From: Solirubrobacter pauli
GTDB taxonomy: Bacteria; Actinomycetota; Thermoleophilia; Solirubrobacterales; Solirubrobacteraceae
Length of the DNA stretch: 64,000 bases
Assembly: GCF_003633755.1 (NCBI RefSeq)
Contig: NZ_RBIL01000002.1
Coordinates: forward strand, 496,001 to 560,000
Direction of reading: 5' to 3'
Shown here: piece by piece, positions 1-8,721 of the stretch
Layout: every line of letters starts with the position of its first letter
Position numbering within the stretch: position 1 is the stretch's first letter
Notes under the pieces: generated by a model
The model's input: only the letters and a program-made list of their open reading frames with translations
Databases searched by the model: none
Told to the model about the DNA's origin: nothing
Made by a program: the position numbers and the translations under genes

Positions 1-1
1 C

Positions 2-1267
2 GCCGAGCCGGCCGACGACAGCGGCTGGGACGGCTCGATCGGTTCGAGCTCGCCCTCGTCGCGCGAGACGCAGGACGCCACGGACGCCGACGACTCGGCC
101 CCGGTGACCGCCATGGGCGACGTCGCCGGTCCGAGCGCGTCCACGAGCACGCCGTCGACCGACGACGACGCCCCGGCCGCCAAGGCCGAGAGCGCCGCGC
201 CGGCCGAGGACACGACGCCGACGATGACCGCCATGGGCGACGTCGCGGCGCCGCCGAGCCACGCCGGCCCCGCCGGCGAGGACGCGGCGGACACCACCAC
301 CACCACGGCGCCGGAGACCACCGACGCCGCACCCGCGGACGAGACGCCCGCGTACACCGCCATGGGCGACTACGCCGGCCCGTCGACGCCGACGGTGGAC
401 GACTCGGACCTGAACATCGGTCCGAGCTCGCCCTCCTCGCGGGAGCAGCAGGAGACGCCGTCGACGATGGCGCCGTCCACCGCTCCCACGCAGAGCAACA
501 ACCGCACGAACACCACGTCCGCCTCCGAGGAGGAGGACGACGACACGCCGGCCGCGTACACGCCGATGGGCGACTACGCGGGCCCGTACGACGTCACGGA
601 CCCGGAGCTGACCGACACGAGCGACCCGTCGCTGCAGCAGTACGGGCCCGTGTACGACCCGTCCGAGCCCGTGTCGACCATGTCCGACGAGCCGACGTAC
701 ACGCCGATGGGCGACCTGGCGATGCCGGGCACGCAGGCGCAGACGCCGAGCTCGACCTCGGTCCTGACCGGACCGGAAGAGGGCGTGGGCGTGTCGCTGA
801 CCGGCGCGTTCGGCCCGTACGGGGCGACCGTCGGCGGCTCGATCGACAAGGACCGCGTCGCGGTCTCACTCGGTCCGGCGGCCGGCTACGGCCTGTCCGG
901 CAGCGTGGGGCCGGCCGATCCACCGGACCAGCTCCTCAGCGGGGCCGGCACGGTGTCGGGCGGCATCGGGCCCGTCGGCGGCTCGCTCGAGGTCAACACC
1001 GCCACCGGGATCACCGGGACGGTGGAGACGTCGATGGAGCACAACCCGGCGATCTCGCAGACCACCGCGCACTCGATCAACATGAACAACCAGGGCCAGG
1101 TCACCACCGACACCCAGGAGAAGGTCAACTTGGGCGTGTCGGAGGGCGTCACGGTGACCTACACGGTCACCCTCTCCATACCTCTGGACTGGGTCCAGAC
1201 GGTCGGGAACTGGGTCGGCCTCGGTGAGCCACCCCGCAACGGCCGGGTGACCGGCGGCGGGTTCTAG
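2..1267 (+). CDS. Repeat-containing acidic protein with glycine-rich C-terminus (5' truncated)
   Basis: The frame is open from base 2 to the TAG at 1265-1267, so the true start lies upstream of the window; a GTG at 104 is only an internal possibility. I do not recognise the family. The first two thirds is rich in Asp, Glu, Thr, Ser and Pro and looks disordered. It carries five copies of a short motif, T(A/P)MGD(V/Y/L)A, each preceded by Y, M or V, beginning at bases 104, 224, 353, 557 and 698. A second repeat, IGxSSPSSRExQ, occurs at 38-76 and 416-454. From about base 780 the protein changes to a Gly/Ser/Val-rich segment with alternating pattern (such as LTGAFGPYGATVGGSI), suggesting a beta-rich domain, and ends in a Trp-containing stretch (DWVQTVGNWVG). 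Localisation cannot be judged because the N-terminus is missing. Its stop codon shares a CTAG with that of the opposing uricase gene. Confidence 0.8.
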   Translation, partial: AEPADDSGWDGSIGSSSPSSRETQDATDADDSAPVTAMGDVAGPSASTSTPSTDDDAPAAKAESAAPAEDTTPTMTAMGDVAAPPSHAGPAGEDAADTTTTTAPETTDAAPADETPAYTAMGDYAGPSTPTVDDSDLNIGPSSPSSREQQETPSTMAPSTAPTQSNNRTNTTSASEEEDDDTPAAYTPMGDYAGPYDVTDPELTDTSDPSLQQYGPVYDPSEPVSTMSDEPTYTPMGDLAMPGTQAQTPSSTSVLTGPEEGVGVSLTGAFGPYGATVGGSIDKDRVAVSLGPAAGYGLSGSVGPADPPDQLLSGAGTVSGGIGPVGGSLEVNTATGITGTVETSMEHNPAISQTTAHSINMNNQGQVTTDTQEKVNLGVSEGVTVTYTVTLSIPLDWVQTVGNWVGLGEPPRNGRVTGGGF

Positions 1268-2112
1268 ACCAGCGGATACGGGTCCCAGACGGGACCGGCC
1301 TCGGGGGCGCCGTCGCGCACGACGGCGCCCTCGATCAATCCGTAGGGACGATCGTCGGCGTGGAAGACCTCGTTCGGGTTCTCCAGGCCGAAGGGTGAGA
1401 GGTCCACGACGAAGTGGTGCTTGTTGGGCATCGACAGCCGGATCTCCGCCACACCCGGGCACGCGTCGAGCACGGCGGAGCCCATCGCGTAGAGGGTCTG
1501 CTGAAGCGACAGCGAGTGGTGCGCCGCGAAGCACTCCAGCAGCGCGGCCCGCGCCGCGCCGAAGTCGGCGGACCCGTCGTGGCGCCAGCGCGCCGCCACC
1601 TCCGTCGCCAGCACGCGGTCGTCGGTCTCGGCCAACGTCGTGTAGCGATCGCGCGGGAACCCGTGGAACTCCGAGTCGGTCGTCTTGAGCACCACGAGCC
1701 CCGACAGCCCGGAGACGAACCACTGCGCGTCCGCCTCCGCGACCACCACCGCCACCCGCTGCTCGGAGGACGCCTGCGTGAACGCGTGGTCGCTCAGCCG
1801 CGTCCAGGCGACCTCGCGGACCTCCACGCGCGCCCGCGTGATCGCGCCGCCGACGAAGTGCCGCGCCAGCAGCGCCGCGAACGCCTCCGGCGTCCCGACC
1901 CCGTGCTCGCGAGCGAACGCGTAGACGGTGTTCTTCTGCGTGTCGGTCGCCAGCACGGCCGAGTTGTCGCCGTCCAGGTGCACGGCCTCGAGCGCACCCG
2001 AAAGCGCCACGGAGACGAGCAGATCCCGCACCTCGTGCGCCGGTGCGTCGCGGACGACCCGCACCAGATGGGTCTCTGCCTTGCCGTACTGGTTGATCCC
2101 GAGCCGAGCCAT
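1264..2112 (-). CDS. pucL: Urate oxidase (cofactor-independent uricase)
   Basis: Oxidises urate to 5-hydroxyisourate in purine catabolism. The 282-residue protein has the uricase landmarks: YGKAE near the N-terminus (catalytic Lys), ATDTQKN (catalytic Thr and substrate-binding region) and MPNKHHF near the C-terminus (the Lys/Thr/His set used without a cofactor). The length fits the family. I chose the ATG at 2112-2110 because the protein then begins MARLGINQYGK, close to family N-termini; an in-frame GTG at 2130 would add six residues, and neither start has a good ribosome site. No other urate-pathway gene (hydroxyisourate hydrolase, OHCU decarboxylase) is adjacent, but a guanine deaminase gene lies 9 kb away, also on the minus strand among plus-strand genes. 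Confidence 0.93.
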   Translation of the reverse strand: MARLGINQYGKAETHLVRVVRDAPAHEVRDLLVSVALSGALEAVHLDGDNSAVLATDTQKNTVYAFAREHGVGTPEAFAALLARHFVGGAITRARVEVREVAWTRLSDHAFTQASSEQRVAVVVAEADAQWFVSGLSGLVVLKTTDSEFHGFPRDRYTTLAETDDRVLATEVAARWRHDGSADFGAARAALLECFAAHHSLSLQQTLYAMGSAVLDACPGVAEIRLSMPNKHHFVVDLSPFGLENPNEVFHADDRPYGLIEGAVVRDGAPEAGPVWDPYPLV

Positions 2113-2142
2113 CGGAAGATGATCCCGCACGACAACGATTCC

Positions 2143-2171
2143 GTCACACGGGACGCGATCTTTCGTATCAT
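2143..2171 (+). promoter_or_regulatory. Possible aceE promoter
   Basis: GTCACA (2143-2148) and TATCAT (2166-2171) are spaced 17 bases apart and resemble -35 and -10 elements. They would give a leader of about 75 bases before aceE. The match is moderate and the call is inference. Confidence 0.4.
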
Positions 2172-2205
2172 GGAACGCAGATTTCGGGCAGGCTCACCCG
2201 AGCGG

Positions 2206-2217
2206 GGCTCATGAGCC
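2206..2217. promoter_or_regulatory. Perfect 12-bp palindrome upstream of aceE
   Basis: GGCTCATGAGCC is a perfect palindrome. It lies in the uricase/aceE intergenic region, downstream of the candidate aceE -10 and 36 bases before the aceE start codon. It could be an operator within the transcribed leader; no regulator gene is next to it. Confidence 0.3.
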
Positions 2218-2253
2218 ACAATGGCCGCGCATCGAGGAGATCGAGGAGCAGCA

Positions 2254-4908
2254 ATGGCATCGCAGGTCGAGGTAGATCCCCAGGAGACACGCGAGTGGCT
2301 CGAGGCGCTCGACGCGGTCGTCGCGAGCGACGGCCCGCAGCGCGCGCAGTTCCTGCTGGAACGCGTCGTCGGTCACGCGCAGCTGTCCGGCGCCACGCCC
2401 GCGCCCGCGGGCAACACGCCGTACCTGAACACGATCCCGCCGCAGGATGAGCCACCTCATCCCGTCGACGAGGCGCTGGAGCGGCGAGTACGCAGCATCG
2501 TCCGCTGGAACGCGATCGCGACGATCCTGAACGCGAACAAGACCAGCTCGGAGCTCGGCGGCCACATCGCGTCCTACCAGAGCGCGGCCGTCCTCTACGA
2601 GACGGGCTTCAACCACTTCTGGCACGCCCCGAGCGACAAGCACGGTGGCGACCTGGTGTACATGCAGGGTCATTCGAGCCCGGGCGTGTACGCGCGAGCG
2701 TTCCTCGAGGGGCGGATCCCCGAGGAGCAGATGCGGAACTTCCGCACCGAGGCCTACAAGACCGGCCTCAGCTCCTACCCGCACCCGTGGCTGATGCCGG
2801 ACTTCTGGCAGTTCCCGACCGTCTCGATGGGCCTCGGCCCGCTGATGGCGATCTACCAGGCCCGCTACATGAAGTACCTGCAGGGCCGTGGCCTGGCGGA
2901 GACCGCCGGCCGCAAGGTGTGGGCCTTCCTCGGCGACGGCGAGACCGACGAGCCTGAATCCCTGGGCGCGATCTCGATGGCGGGCCGCGAGAAGCTCGAC
3001 AACCTGATCTTCGTCATCAACTGCAACCTGCAGCGCCTGGACGGCCCGGTCCGCGGCAACGGCAAGATCATCCAGGAGCTGGAGACCAACTTCCGCGGCA
3101 ACGGCTGGAACGTCATCAAGACGATCTGGGGCTCGCGCTGGGATCCGCTTCTCGCCCAGGACCACGAGGGTCACCTCCTCGCGCGGATGAACGAGGCGCT
3201 CGACGGCGACTACCAGACGTACAAGTCGCGCAACGGCGCCTACGTCCGCGAGCACTTCTTCGGCACCAAGCCGGAGCTGCGCGAGATGGTCTCCGGCATG
3301 TCCGACGACCAGATCTGGGCGCTCAACCGCGGTGGCCTGGATCAGCGCAAGGTCTACGCGGCCTACAAGGCGGCGACCGAGCACCACGGTCAGCCCACGG
3401 TCATCCTCGCGAAGACCATCAAGGGCTACGGCATGGGCACGGCGGGTGAGGGCCAGAACATCACCCACCAGCAGAAGAAGATGAACGAGGAGGCGCTGCT
3501 CTCCTTCCGCGACCGCTTCGAGCTCGAGATCACCGACGAGCAGGTCCGCAACCTCGACTTCTACAAACCGCCGAAGGGCTCGCCCGAGGCCGAGTTCATC
3601 CGCGAGCAGCGCGAGAAGCTGGGCGGCTCGCTGCCGGCGCGCCGCCGCAAGGCCGAGTCGCTGCCGACGCCGGAGCTGTCCGCGTTCCAGTCGCAGCTCG
3701 ACGGCACCGGGGACCGCGAGGTCTCCACGACGATGAGCTTCGTCCGGATCCTGTCGACGCTCCTGCGCGACAAGCAGCTCGGCAAGCGGATCGTCCCGAT
3801 CGTGCCCGACGAGTCGCGCACGTTCGGCATGGAGGGCCTGTTCCGCCAGCTCGGCATCTTCAGCCAGCTCGGCCAGCTGTACACGCCCGAGGACCGCGAC
3901 CAGCTGATGTTCTACCGCGAGGACAAGCACGGCCAGGTGCTCCAGGAGGGCATCAACGAGGCCGGCGCGATGTCGTCGTGGATCGCCGCGGGCACGTCGT
4001 ACTCCAACCACGGCGTCTCGACGATCCCGTTCTACATCTACTACTCGATGTTCGGCTTCCAGCGGGTCGGCGATCTCGCCTGGGCCGCCGGCGACAGCCG
4101 CACGCGCGGGTTCATGCTCGGCGGAACCGCGGGCCGCACGACGCTCAACGGCGAGGGCCTGCAGCACGAGGACGGGCATTCGCACCTGCTCAGCGCGACG
4201 ATCCCGAACTGCGTCTCCTACGACCCCACGTACGGCTACGAGCTCGCGGTGATCATCCGCGAGGGCCTGCGGCGGATGATGTCCGAGCAGGAAGACGTCT
4301 TCTACTACCTGACGTTGATGAACGAGAACTACCAGCACCCGGCCATGCCGGAGGGTGCTGAGGAGGGCATCCTGCGCGGGATGTACAAGCTCGCGCCGGC
4401 CGCCGAGGGCGAGGCGCAGGTGCAGCTGCTCGGCTCGGGCGTGATCCTGCGCGAGGTGCTCGCGGCGCAGGCGCTGCTCGCCGACGACTTCGGCGTGGCC
4501 GCGGACGTCTGGAGCGTCCCGAGCTTCACGGAGCTCGCCCGCGACGGCCAGGAGGTCGAGCGCTGGAACATGTTCCACCCGGGCGAGGACGCCAAGCAGA
4601 GCTGGGTCGAGCGCCAGCTCGGCGACGCGACCGGTCCGGTGATCGCGTCGACGGACTACATGCGCGCGTTCGCGGATCAGATCCGCCCGTTCGTCAAGCA
4701 GCCGTACCGCGTGCTCGGCACGGACGGCTTCGGCCGCAGCGACTACCGCAAGACGCTGCGCTCGTTCTTCGAGGTGGACCGCCACCACGTGGTCCTGGCG
4801 GCGCTCACCGAGCTGGCCAAGGCCGGCAAGATCGACCCGAGCGCGCCGAAGACGGCCATCGAGTCCTACGAGATCGACCCTGAGCGCCCCGCGCCCTGGA
4901 AGGTGTGA
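2254..4908 (+). CDS. aceE: Pyruvate dehydrogenase E1 component, homodimeric type
   Basis: E1 decarboxylates pyruvate with thiamine diphosphate and acetylates the lipoyl group of E2. The 884 residues match the homodimeric AceE length (E. coli 887) and not the split alpha/beta form. The thiamine diphosphate motif runs from GDGETDEPES to the NCNLQRLDG segment. I placed the start at the ATG at 2254 because the AGGAG of tcgaggagca sits just upstream; an in-frame ATG at 2221 would add 11 residues that look like a translated leader. It heads an operon with aceF (3 bases further) and lpd. The minus strand is also open here, but only as a GC-rich shadow. Confidence 0.96.
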   Translation: MASQVEVDPQETREWLEALDAVVASDGPQRAQFLLERVVGHAQLSGATPAPAGNTPYLNTIPPQDEPPHPVDEALERRVRSIVRWNAIATILNANKTSSELGGHIASYQSAAVLYETGFNHFWHAPSDKHGGDLVYMQGHSSPGVYARAFLEGRIPEEQMRNFRTEAYKTGLSSYPHPWLMPDFWQFPTVSMGLGPLMAIYQARYMKYLQGRGLAETAGRKVWAFLGDGETDEPESLGAISMAGREKLDNLIFVINCNLQRLDGPVRGNGKIIQELETNFRGNGWNVIKTIWGSRWDPLLAQDHEGHLLARMNEALDGDYQTYKSRNGAYVREHFFGTKPELREMVSGMSDDQIWALNRGGLDQRKVYAAYKAATEHHGQPTVILAKTIKGYGMGTAGEGQNITHQQKKMNEEALLSFRDRFELEITDEQVRNLDFYKPPKGSPEAEFIREQREKLGGSLPARRRKAESLPTPELSAFQSQLDGTGDREVSTTMSFVRILSTLLRDKQLGKRIVPIVPDESRTFGMEGLFRQLGIFSQLGQLYTPEDRDQLMFYREDKHGQVLQEGINEAGAMSSWIAAGTSYSNHGVSTIPFYIYYSMFGFQRVGDLAWAAGDSRTRGFMLGGTAGRTTLNGEGLQHEDGHSHLLSATIPNCVSYDPTYGYELAVIIREGLRRMMSEQEDVFYYLTLMNENYQHPAMPEGAEEGILRGMYKLAPAAEGEAQVQLLGSGVILREVLAAQALLADDFGVAADVWSVPSFTELARDGQEVERWNMFHPGEDAKQSWVERQLGDATGPVIASTDYMRAFADQIRPFVKQPYRVLGTDGFGRSDYRKTLRSFFEVDRHHVVLAALTELAKAGKIDPSAPKTAIESYEIDPERPAPWKV

Positions 4909-4911
4909 GAC

Positions 4912-6252
4912 GTGGCTAGCGAACAAGTGCTCGTCCCTGACATCGGGGACTTCGACGACGTCCCGGTGATCGAGGTGCTGGTCTCGGTGGGCGACGAGGT
5001 CGCCGCCGAGGATCCGCTGGTCGTCCTCGAGTCCGACAAGGCGACGATGGAGGTGCCGTCGCCCTCGGCGGGCAAGGTCGCGGCGATCACGGTCGCCGTC
5101 GGCGACAAGGTCAAGGAGGGCTCGGCGATCCTCTCGCTCGAGGTGAGCGGGGACGCGCCCGAGGCCGAGACGGCCCCCGAGGGCAGCGTCGAGCAGGACG
5201 TCAAGGCCGAGGAGTCGTCCGCCGCGGGCGACGTCGAGGAGCCCAAGCCGATCGACAGCTCCGAGCCGCCCGCGTCGCCGCAGGTGGAGGGCACGCCGTC
5301 CGGCAAGCCGTCCTCGCCGCAGCAGAAGGGCGGCCACAGCGAGGCGCCGCCGTACGCCTCGCCGGGCGTGCGCCGGCTCGCGCGTGAGCTGGGCGTCGAC
5401 CTGTCGACCGTGACGGGGTCCGGCCGCAAGGGCCGCATCACCAAGGAAGACGTGCAGAAGGCGAAGGACGCGCCGCAGGCCGCGCCGGCCGCCGACGCCC
5501 CGTCCTCCGGCGCCGCCGTCGAGGGCTTGAACCTCGCGCCGTGGCCGAAGGTCAACTTCGAGCGCTTCGGCGAGGTCGAGCGCCATCCGCTCACGCGCAT
5601 CCAGAAGATCAGCGGCCCGAACCTGGCCCGCAACTGGGTGATGATCCCGCACGTCACGCACAACGACGAGGCGGACATCACCGAGCTGGAGGCGTTCCGC
5701 AAGCGCACCAACGCCGAGCAGGACCAGGCGAAGGTGACGATGGTGGCGCTCCTGGCGAAGGCCGTCGTGGCGTCGCTGAAGGCCTACCCGGTCGTCAACA
5801 GCTCGCTGGACGGCGACGACCTGGTCCTCAAGCGCTACTACAACATCGGCTTCGCCGCCGACACGCCCAACGGCCTCGTCGTGCCGGTCATCAAGGACGC
5901 CGACAAGAAGGGCATCCTCGAGATCGCCAAGGACCTGACGGAGCTGTCGGGCAAGGCGCGCGCCGGCAAGCTCTCCGGCGGTGACATGCAGGGCGCGACG
6001 TTCACGATCTCGTCGCTGGGCGGCATCGGCGGCACGTCGTTCACCCCGATCGTCAACGCTCCCGAGGTCGCGATCCTCGGCGTCACGCGCTCCGCGATGA
6101 AGCCCGTCTGGAACGGCAGCGAGTTCGTGCCGCGCCTGATGGTGCCGCTGTCGCTGTCCTACGACCACCGGGTGATCGACGGCGCGCTCGCCGCGCGCTT
6201 CACCGCCCACCTGGTCAATCAGCTGTCCGATCTGCGGAGGGTCCTGCTCTGA
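4912..6252 (+). CDS. aceF: Pyruvate dehydrogenase E2, dihydrolipoamide acetyltransferase
   Basis: Transfers the acetyl group from lipoate to CoA and forms the core of the pyruvate dehydrogenase complex. The 446-residue protein begins with a GTG. It has one N-terminal lipoyl domain (residues about 1-80, lipoylated Lys in ESDKATMEV), an acidic and Pro-rich linker, a peripheral subunit-binding domain (about 145-185, [19 protein letters not shown]) and the catalytic domain with the DHRVIDGA active-site motif near the C-terminus. A single lipoyl domain is at the low end for AceF-type E2. The following E3 carries its own near-identical lipoyl domain, which may compensate. The last base of the stop codon is the first base of lpd. 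Confidence 0.96.
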   Translation: MASEQVLVPDIGDFDDVPVIEVLVSVGDEVAAEDPLVVLESDKATMEVPSPSAGKVAAITVAVGDKVKEGSAILSLEVSGDAPEAETAPEGSVEQDVKAEESSAAGDVEEPKPIDSSEPPASPQVEGTPSGKPSSPQQKGGHSEAPPYASPGVRRLARELGVDLSTVTGSGRKGRITKEDVQKAKDAPQAAPAADAPSSGAAVEGLNLAPWPKVNFERFGEVERHPLTRIQKISGPNLARNWVMIPHVTHNDEADITELEAFRKRTNAEQDQAKVTMVALLAKAVVASLKAYPVVNSSLDGDDLVLKRYYNIGFAADTPNGLVVPVIKDADKKGILEIAKDLTELSGKARAGKLSGGDMQGATFTISSLGGIGGTSFTPIVNAPEVAILGVTRSAMKPVWNGSEFVPRLMVPLSLSYDHRVIDGALAARFTAHLVNQLSDLRRVLL

Positions 6253-8027
6253 TGGAGGTCAAAGTCCCGGACATCGGCGATTTCGACGCCGTCCCCGTGA
6301 TCGAGATCCTCGTCGCCGTCGGCGACGAGGTCGAAGAGGAGACGCCGCTGATCGTCCTCGAGTCCGACAAGGCGACGATGGAAGTGCCGTCGCCGGCGGC
6401 GGGCAAGGTGACGTCGGTCGAGGTCGCGGTCGGTGACCAGGTCGCCGAAGGCACGCTGATCCTGCAGCTCGAGGCCGCGGAGGCGAGTGCGCCCGCCGAG
6501 GCCGAGCCCGAGGGTGGCAACGTCGAGGAGAAGCCCGAGGCGCCGGCTTCCGGATACGGCGACAGCACCGGCCCGGCCGAGTCGCCCGCCTCGCCGACGA
6601 CCGACGCGCCGACCTCGCAGGGCATCCCGGAGGACGCCGACGTCAAGGTCCAGGTGGCCGTGCTCGGCGCCGGCCCGGGCGGCTACACGGCAGCCTTCCG
6701 CGCCGCCGACCTGGGGCTGAGCGTGGCGTTGATCGACGATGGCGACACGCTCGGCGGCGTGTGCCTGAACGTCGGCTGCATCCCGTCCAAGGCCCTGCTG
6801 CACATCGCCAAGGTGCTGACCGAGGCGGAGGAGACGTCGGAGTTCGGCGTCACCTTCGGCAAGCCGTCGGTCGACCTCGACCACGTGCGCGCGTGGAAGG
6901 AGGACGTCGTCGGGCGTCTCGTGGGCGGCCTGGCGCAGCTCGCCAAGCAGCGCAAGGTCCAGGTCGTCAACGGCCTCGGCGAGTTCACCGGCCCGAACTC
7001 GATCAAGGTCGGCGACACCGTCGTCGGCTTCGAGCACTGCATCATCGCGGCGGGCTCGGAAGCGGCGTCGCTGCCGTTCCTGCCCGAGGACGAGCGCATC
7101 ATCGACTCCACGGGCGCGCTCGAGATCCAGGACGTCCCGGAGCGGCTGCTCGTCATCGGCGGCGGCATCATCGGCCTCGAGATGGCGACCGTCTACGACG
7201 CGCTGGGCTCGAAGGTCACGGTCGTCGAGCTGCTCGACCAGCTCATCCCGGGCGCCGACAAGGACCTGGTGCGCGTGCTCGAGAAGCGCATCAAGGGTCG
7301 CTACGAGGCGATCCACCTCAAGACCGGCGTCGAGTCGGTCGAGGCGACCGACGACGGCCTGAAGGTCAAGTTCGGCGACAACGTGGAGACCTTCGACAAG
7401 ATCCTCGTGGCCGTCGGGCGGCGCCCGAACGGCAAGAAGGTCGGCGCCGAGGCCGCCGGCGTCACGGTCGACGACCGCGGCTTCATCGCCTCCGACGGGC
7501 AGATGCGCACGAACGTGCCGCACATCTTCTCGATCGGCGACGTGCGCGGCGAGCCGATGCTGGCCCACAAGGCCACGCACGAGGGCGTGCTCGCGTCCGA
7601 GGTGATCGCCGGCCACGACGTCACGTGGGACGTCCGCTCGATCCCGTCCGTGGCCTACACGGACCCGGAGGTCGCCTGGACGGGCCTGACCGAGACCCAG
7701 GCCAAGGCCGACGGCATCGAGTACGAGGTCGGCGCCTTCCCGTGGGTGGCGTCGGGCCGCGCGCTGTCGATCGGCCGGGCGGACGGCCTGACGAAGCTGA
7801 TCGTCGAGCCCGAGACGCATCGCGTCCTGGGCGCCGGGATCGTCGGCGTCAACGCGGGCGAGCTGCTCGCCGAGACCGTCCTCGCCATCGAGGCGGGCCT
7901 CGACGCCGAGGACATCGGCCTGACGATCCACCCGCACCCGACGCTGTCGGAGACCGTGGGCTTCTCCGCCGAGATGGCGGAGGGCACGATCACGGACCTG
8001 ATGCCCAAGCGCAAGCGGAATCCCTAG
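6252..8027 (+). CDS. lpd: Dihydrolipoamide dehydrogenase (E3) with fused N-terminal lipoyl domain
   Basis: The flavoprotein E3 reoxidises dihydrolipoamide with NAD+. At 591 residues it is about 120 longer than a plain E3 (around 470) because of an N-terminal lipoyl domain (residues about 1-80, Lys in ESDKATMEV) and a Pro/Glu-rich linker. The E3 part starts near residue 130 with the FAD motif [15 protein letters not shown]. It contains the redox disulfide [12 protein letters not shown], the NAD-binding GGGIIGLE segment, and the C-terminal [10 protein letters not shown] motif with the catalytic His. Lipoyl-E3 fusions are known, for example Neisseria P64k. The start ATG overlaps the aceF stop by one base, so the two are translationally coupled. 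Confidence 0.96.
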   Translation: MEVKVPDIGDFDAVPVIEILVAVGDEVEEETPLIVLESDKATMEVPSPAAGKVTSVEVAVGDQVAEGTLILQLEAAEASAPAEAEPEGGNVEEKPEAPASGYGDSTGPAESPASPTTDAPTSQGIPEDADVKVQVAVLGAGPGGYTAAFRAADLGLSVALIDDGDTLGGVCLNVGCIPSKALLHIAKVLTEAEETSEFGVTFGKPSVDLDHVRAWKEDVVGRLVGGLAQLAKQRKVQVVNGLGEFTGPNSIKVGDTVVGFEHCIIAAGSEAASLPFLPEDERIIDSTGALEIQDVPERLLVIGGGIIGLEMATVYDALGSKVTVVELLDQLIPGADKDLVRVLEKRIKGRYEAIHLKTGVESVEATDDGLKVKFGDNVETFDKILVAVGRRPNGKKVGAEAAGVTVDDRGFIASDGQMRTNVPHIFSIGDVRGEPMLAHKATHEGVLASEVIAGHDVTWDVRSIPSVAYTDPEVAWTGLTETQAKADGIEYEVGAFPWVASGRALSIGRADGLTKLIVEPETHRVLGAGIVGVNAGELLAETVLAIEAGLDAEDIGLTIHPHPTLSETVGFSAEMAEGTITDLMPKRKRNP

Positions 8028-8698
8028 GACTCCTGCGCAGTCGGCCGCACGAGGATCTCGTTGAGGTCCACGTGCGGCGGCTGCGCGACCGCGAACATCA
8101 CCGCGCGGGCGATGTCGTCGGCGGTCAGCACGTCCTGCAGCTCGTGGGAGAAGCCCGGCGTCTCGACCATGCCGGGGGAGATGAGGGTGGTGCGCACGCC
8201 GGTGCCGTTGAAGTCCTGGCGGGCGGCCTCCGCCATGCCCGTGACGGCGAACTTGGTGGCGGAGTAGAGCGACCCCTTGAGCGCGCGGCGGCCGGCGATG
8301 CTGCTGGTGATCACGAGGTGGCCCTTGGACTCGCGCAAGGCCGCGGCCGTGGCCCGGATCGTCGCGTAGATCCCGAAGACGTTCGTGATGACCATCTGCT
8401 TGGCGTCCTCGGGGTCACCCGCCTCGAACCCGCGCGGGTGGCCGACGCCGGCGTTGGCGAACACGACGTCGATGCGGCCGAGCTGCTCGAGCGTGCGCCG
8501 GGCCAGCGCCTCGACCTGCGCGTAGTCGCCGACGTCGGTCTGCACGACCAGTCCGCCGGTCTCGTCCGCGAGCGTCTCGAGCTTGTCGACCGAGCGCGCG
8601 GCGAGCACGACGCGATAGCCGGCCTCGGCGGCCTGGCGGGCGGTGGCGGCGCCGATCCCAGTGGAAGCGCCGGCGATCAGGAACACGCGATCGTCCAT
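8024..8698 (-). CDS. Short-chain dehydrogenase/reductase (SDR)
   Basis: A classical SDR of 224 residues, probably an NAD(P)-dependent oxidoreductase of unknown substrate. Seen: the Rossmann glycine motif [10 protein letters not shown] near the N-terminus, FANAG (the NAG motif), and the catalytic Ser/Tyr/Lys set in ITSSIAG followed by YSATK. The start is the ATG at 8698, preceded by AGGA four bases away; a longer version would run into obgE. It ends tail to tail with lpd, the two stop codons sharing one CTAG. It diverges from obgE across only 23 bases. Confidence 0.9.
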   Translation of the reverse strand: MDDRVFLIAGASTGIGAATARQAAEAGYRVVLAARSVDKLETLADETGGLVVQTDVGDYAQVEALARRTLEQLGRIDVVFANAGVGHPRGFEAGDPEDAKQMVITNVFGIYATIRATAAALRESKGHLVITSSIAGRRALKGSLYSATKFAVTGMAEAARQDFNGTGVRTTLISPGMVETPGFSHELQDVLTADDIARAVMFAVAQPPHVDLNEILVRPTAQES

Positions 8699-8704
8699 GG
8701 TTCC

Positions 8705-8710
8705 TATCGT
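8705..8710 (+). promoter_or_regulatory. Candidate -10 element of obgE
   Basis: TATCGT ends 12 bases before the obgE ATG, inside the 23-bp divergent gap with the SDR gene. It would give a leader of about five bases without a clear ribosome site. Confidence 0.4.
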
Positions 8711-8721
8711 TACCCGGACCA

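Noticed and set aside
104-1267. GTG at 104 as the true start of the repeat protein
   Set aside because: The frame and the repeat pattern continue upstream to the window edge, so the gene is cut by the window.
2209-6210. A 1333-codon open frame on the minus strand opposite aceE and aceF
   Set aside because: It is a GC-driven shadow: its translation is Arg/Leu/Val/Asp-rich low-complexity sequence with no domain, while both plus-strand genes are intact and conserved.
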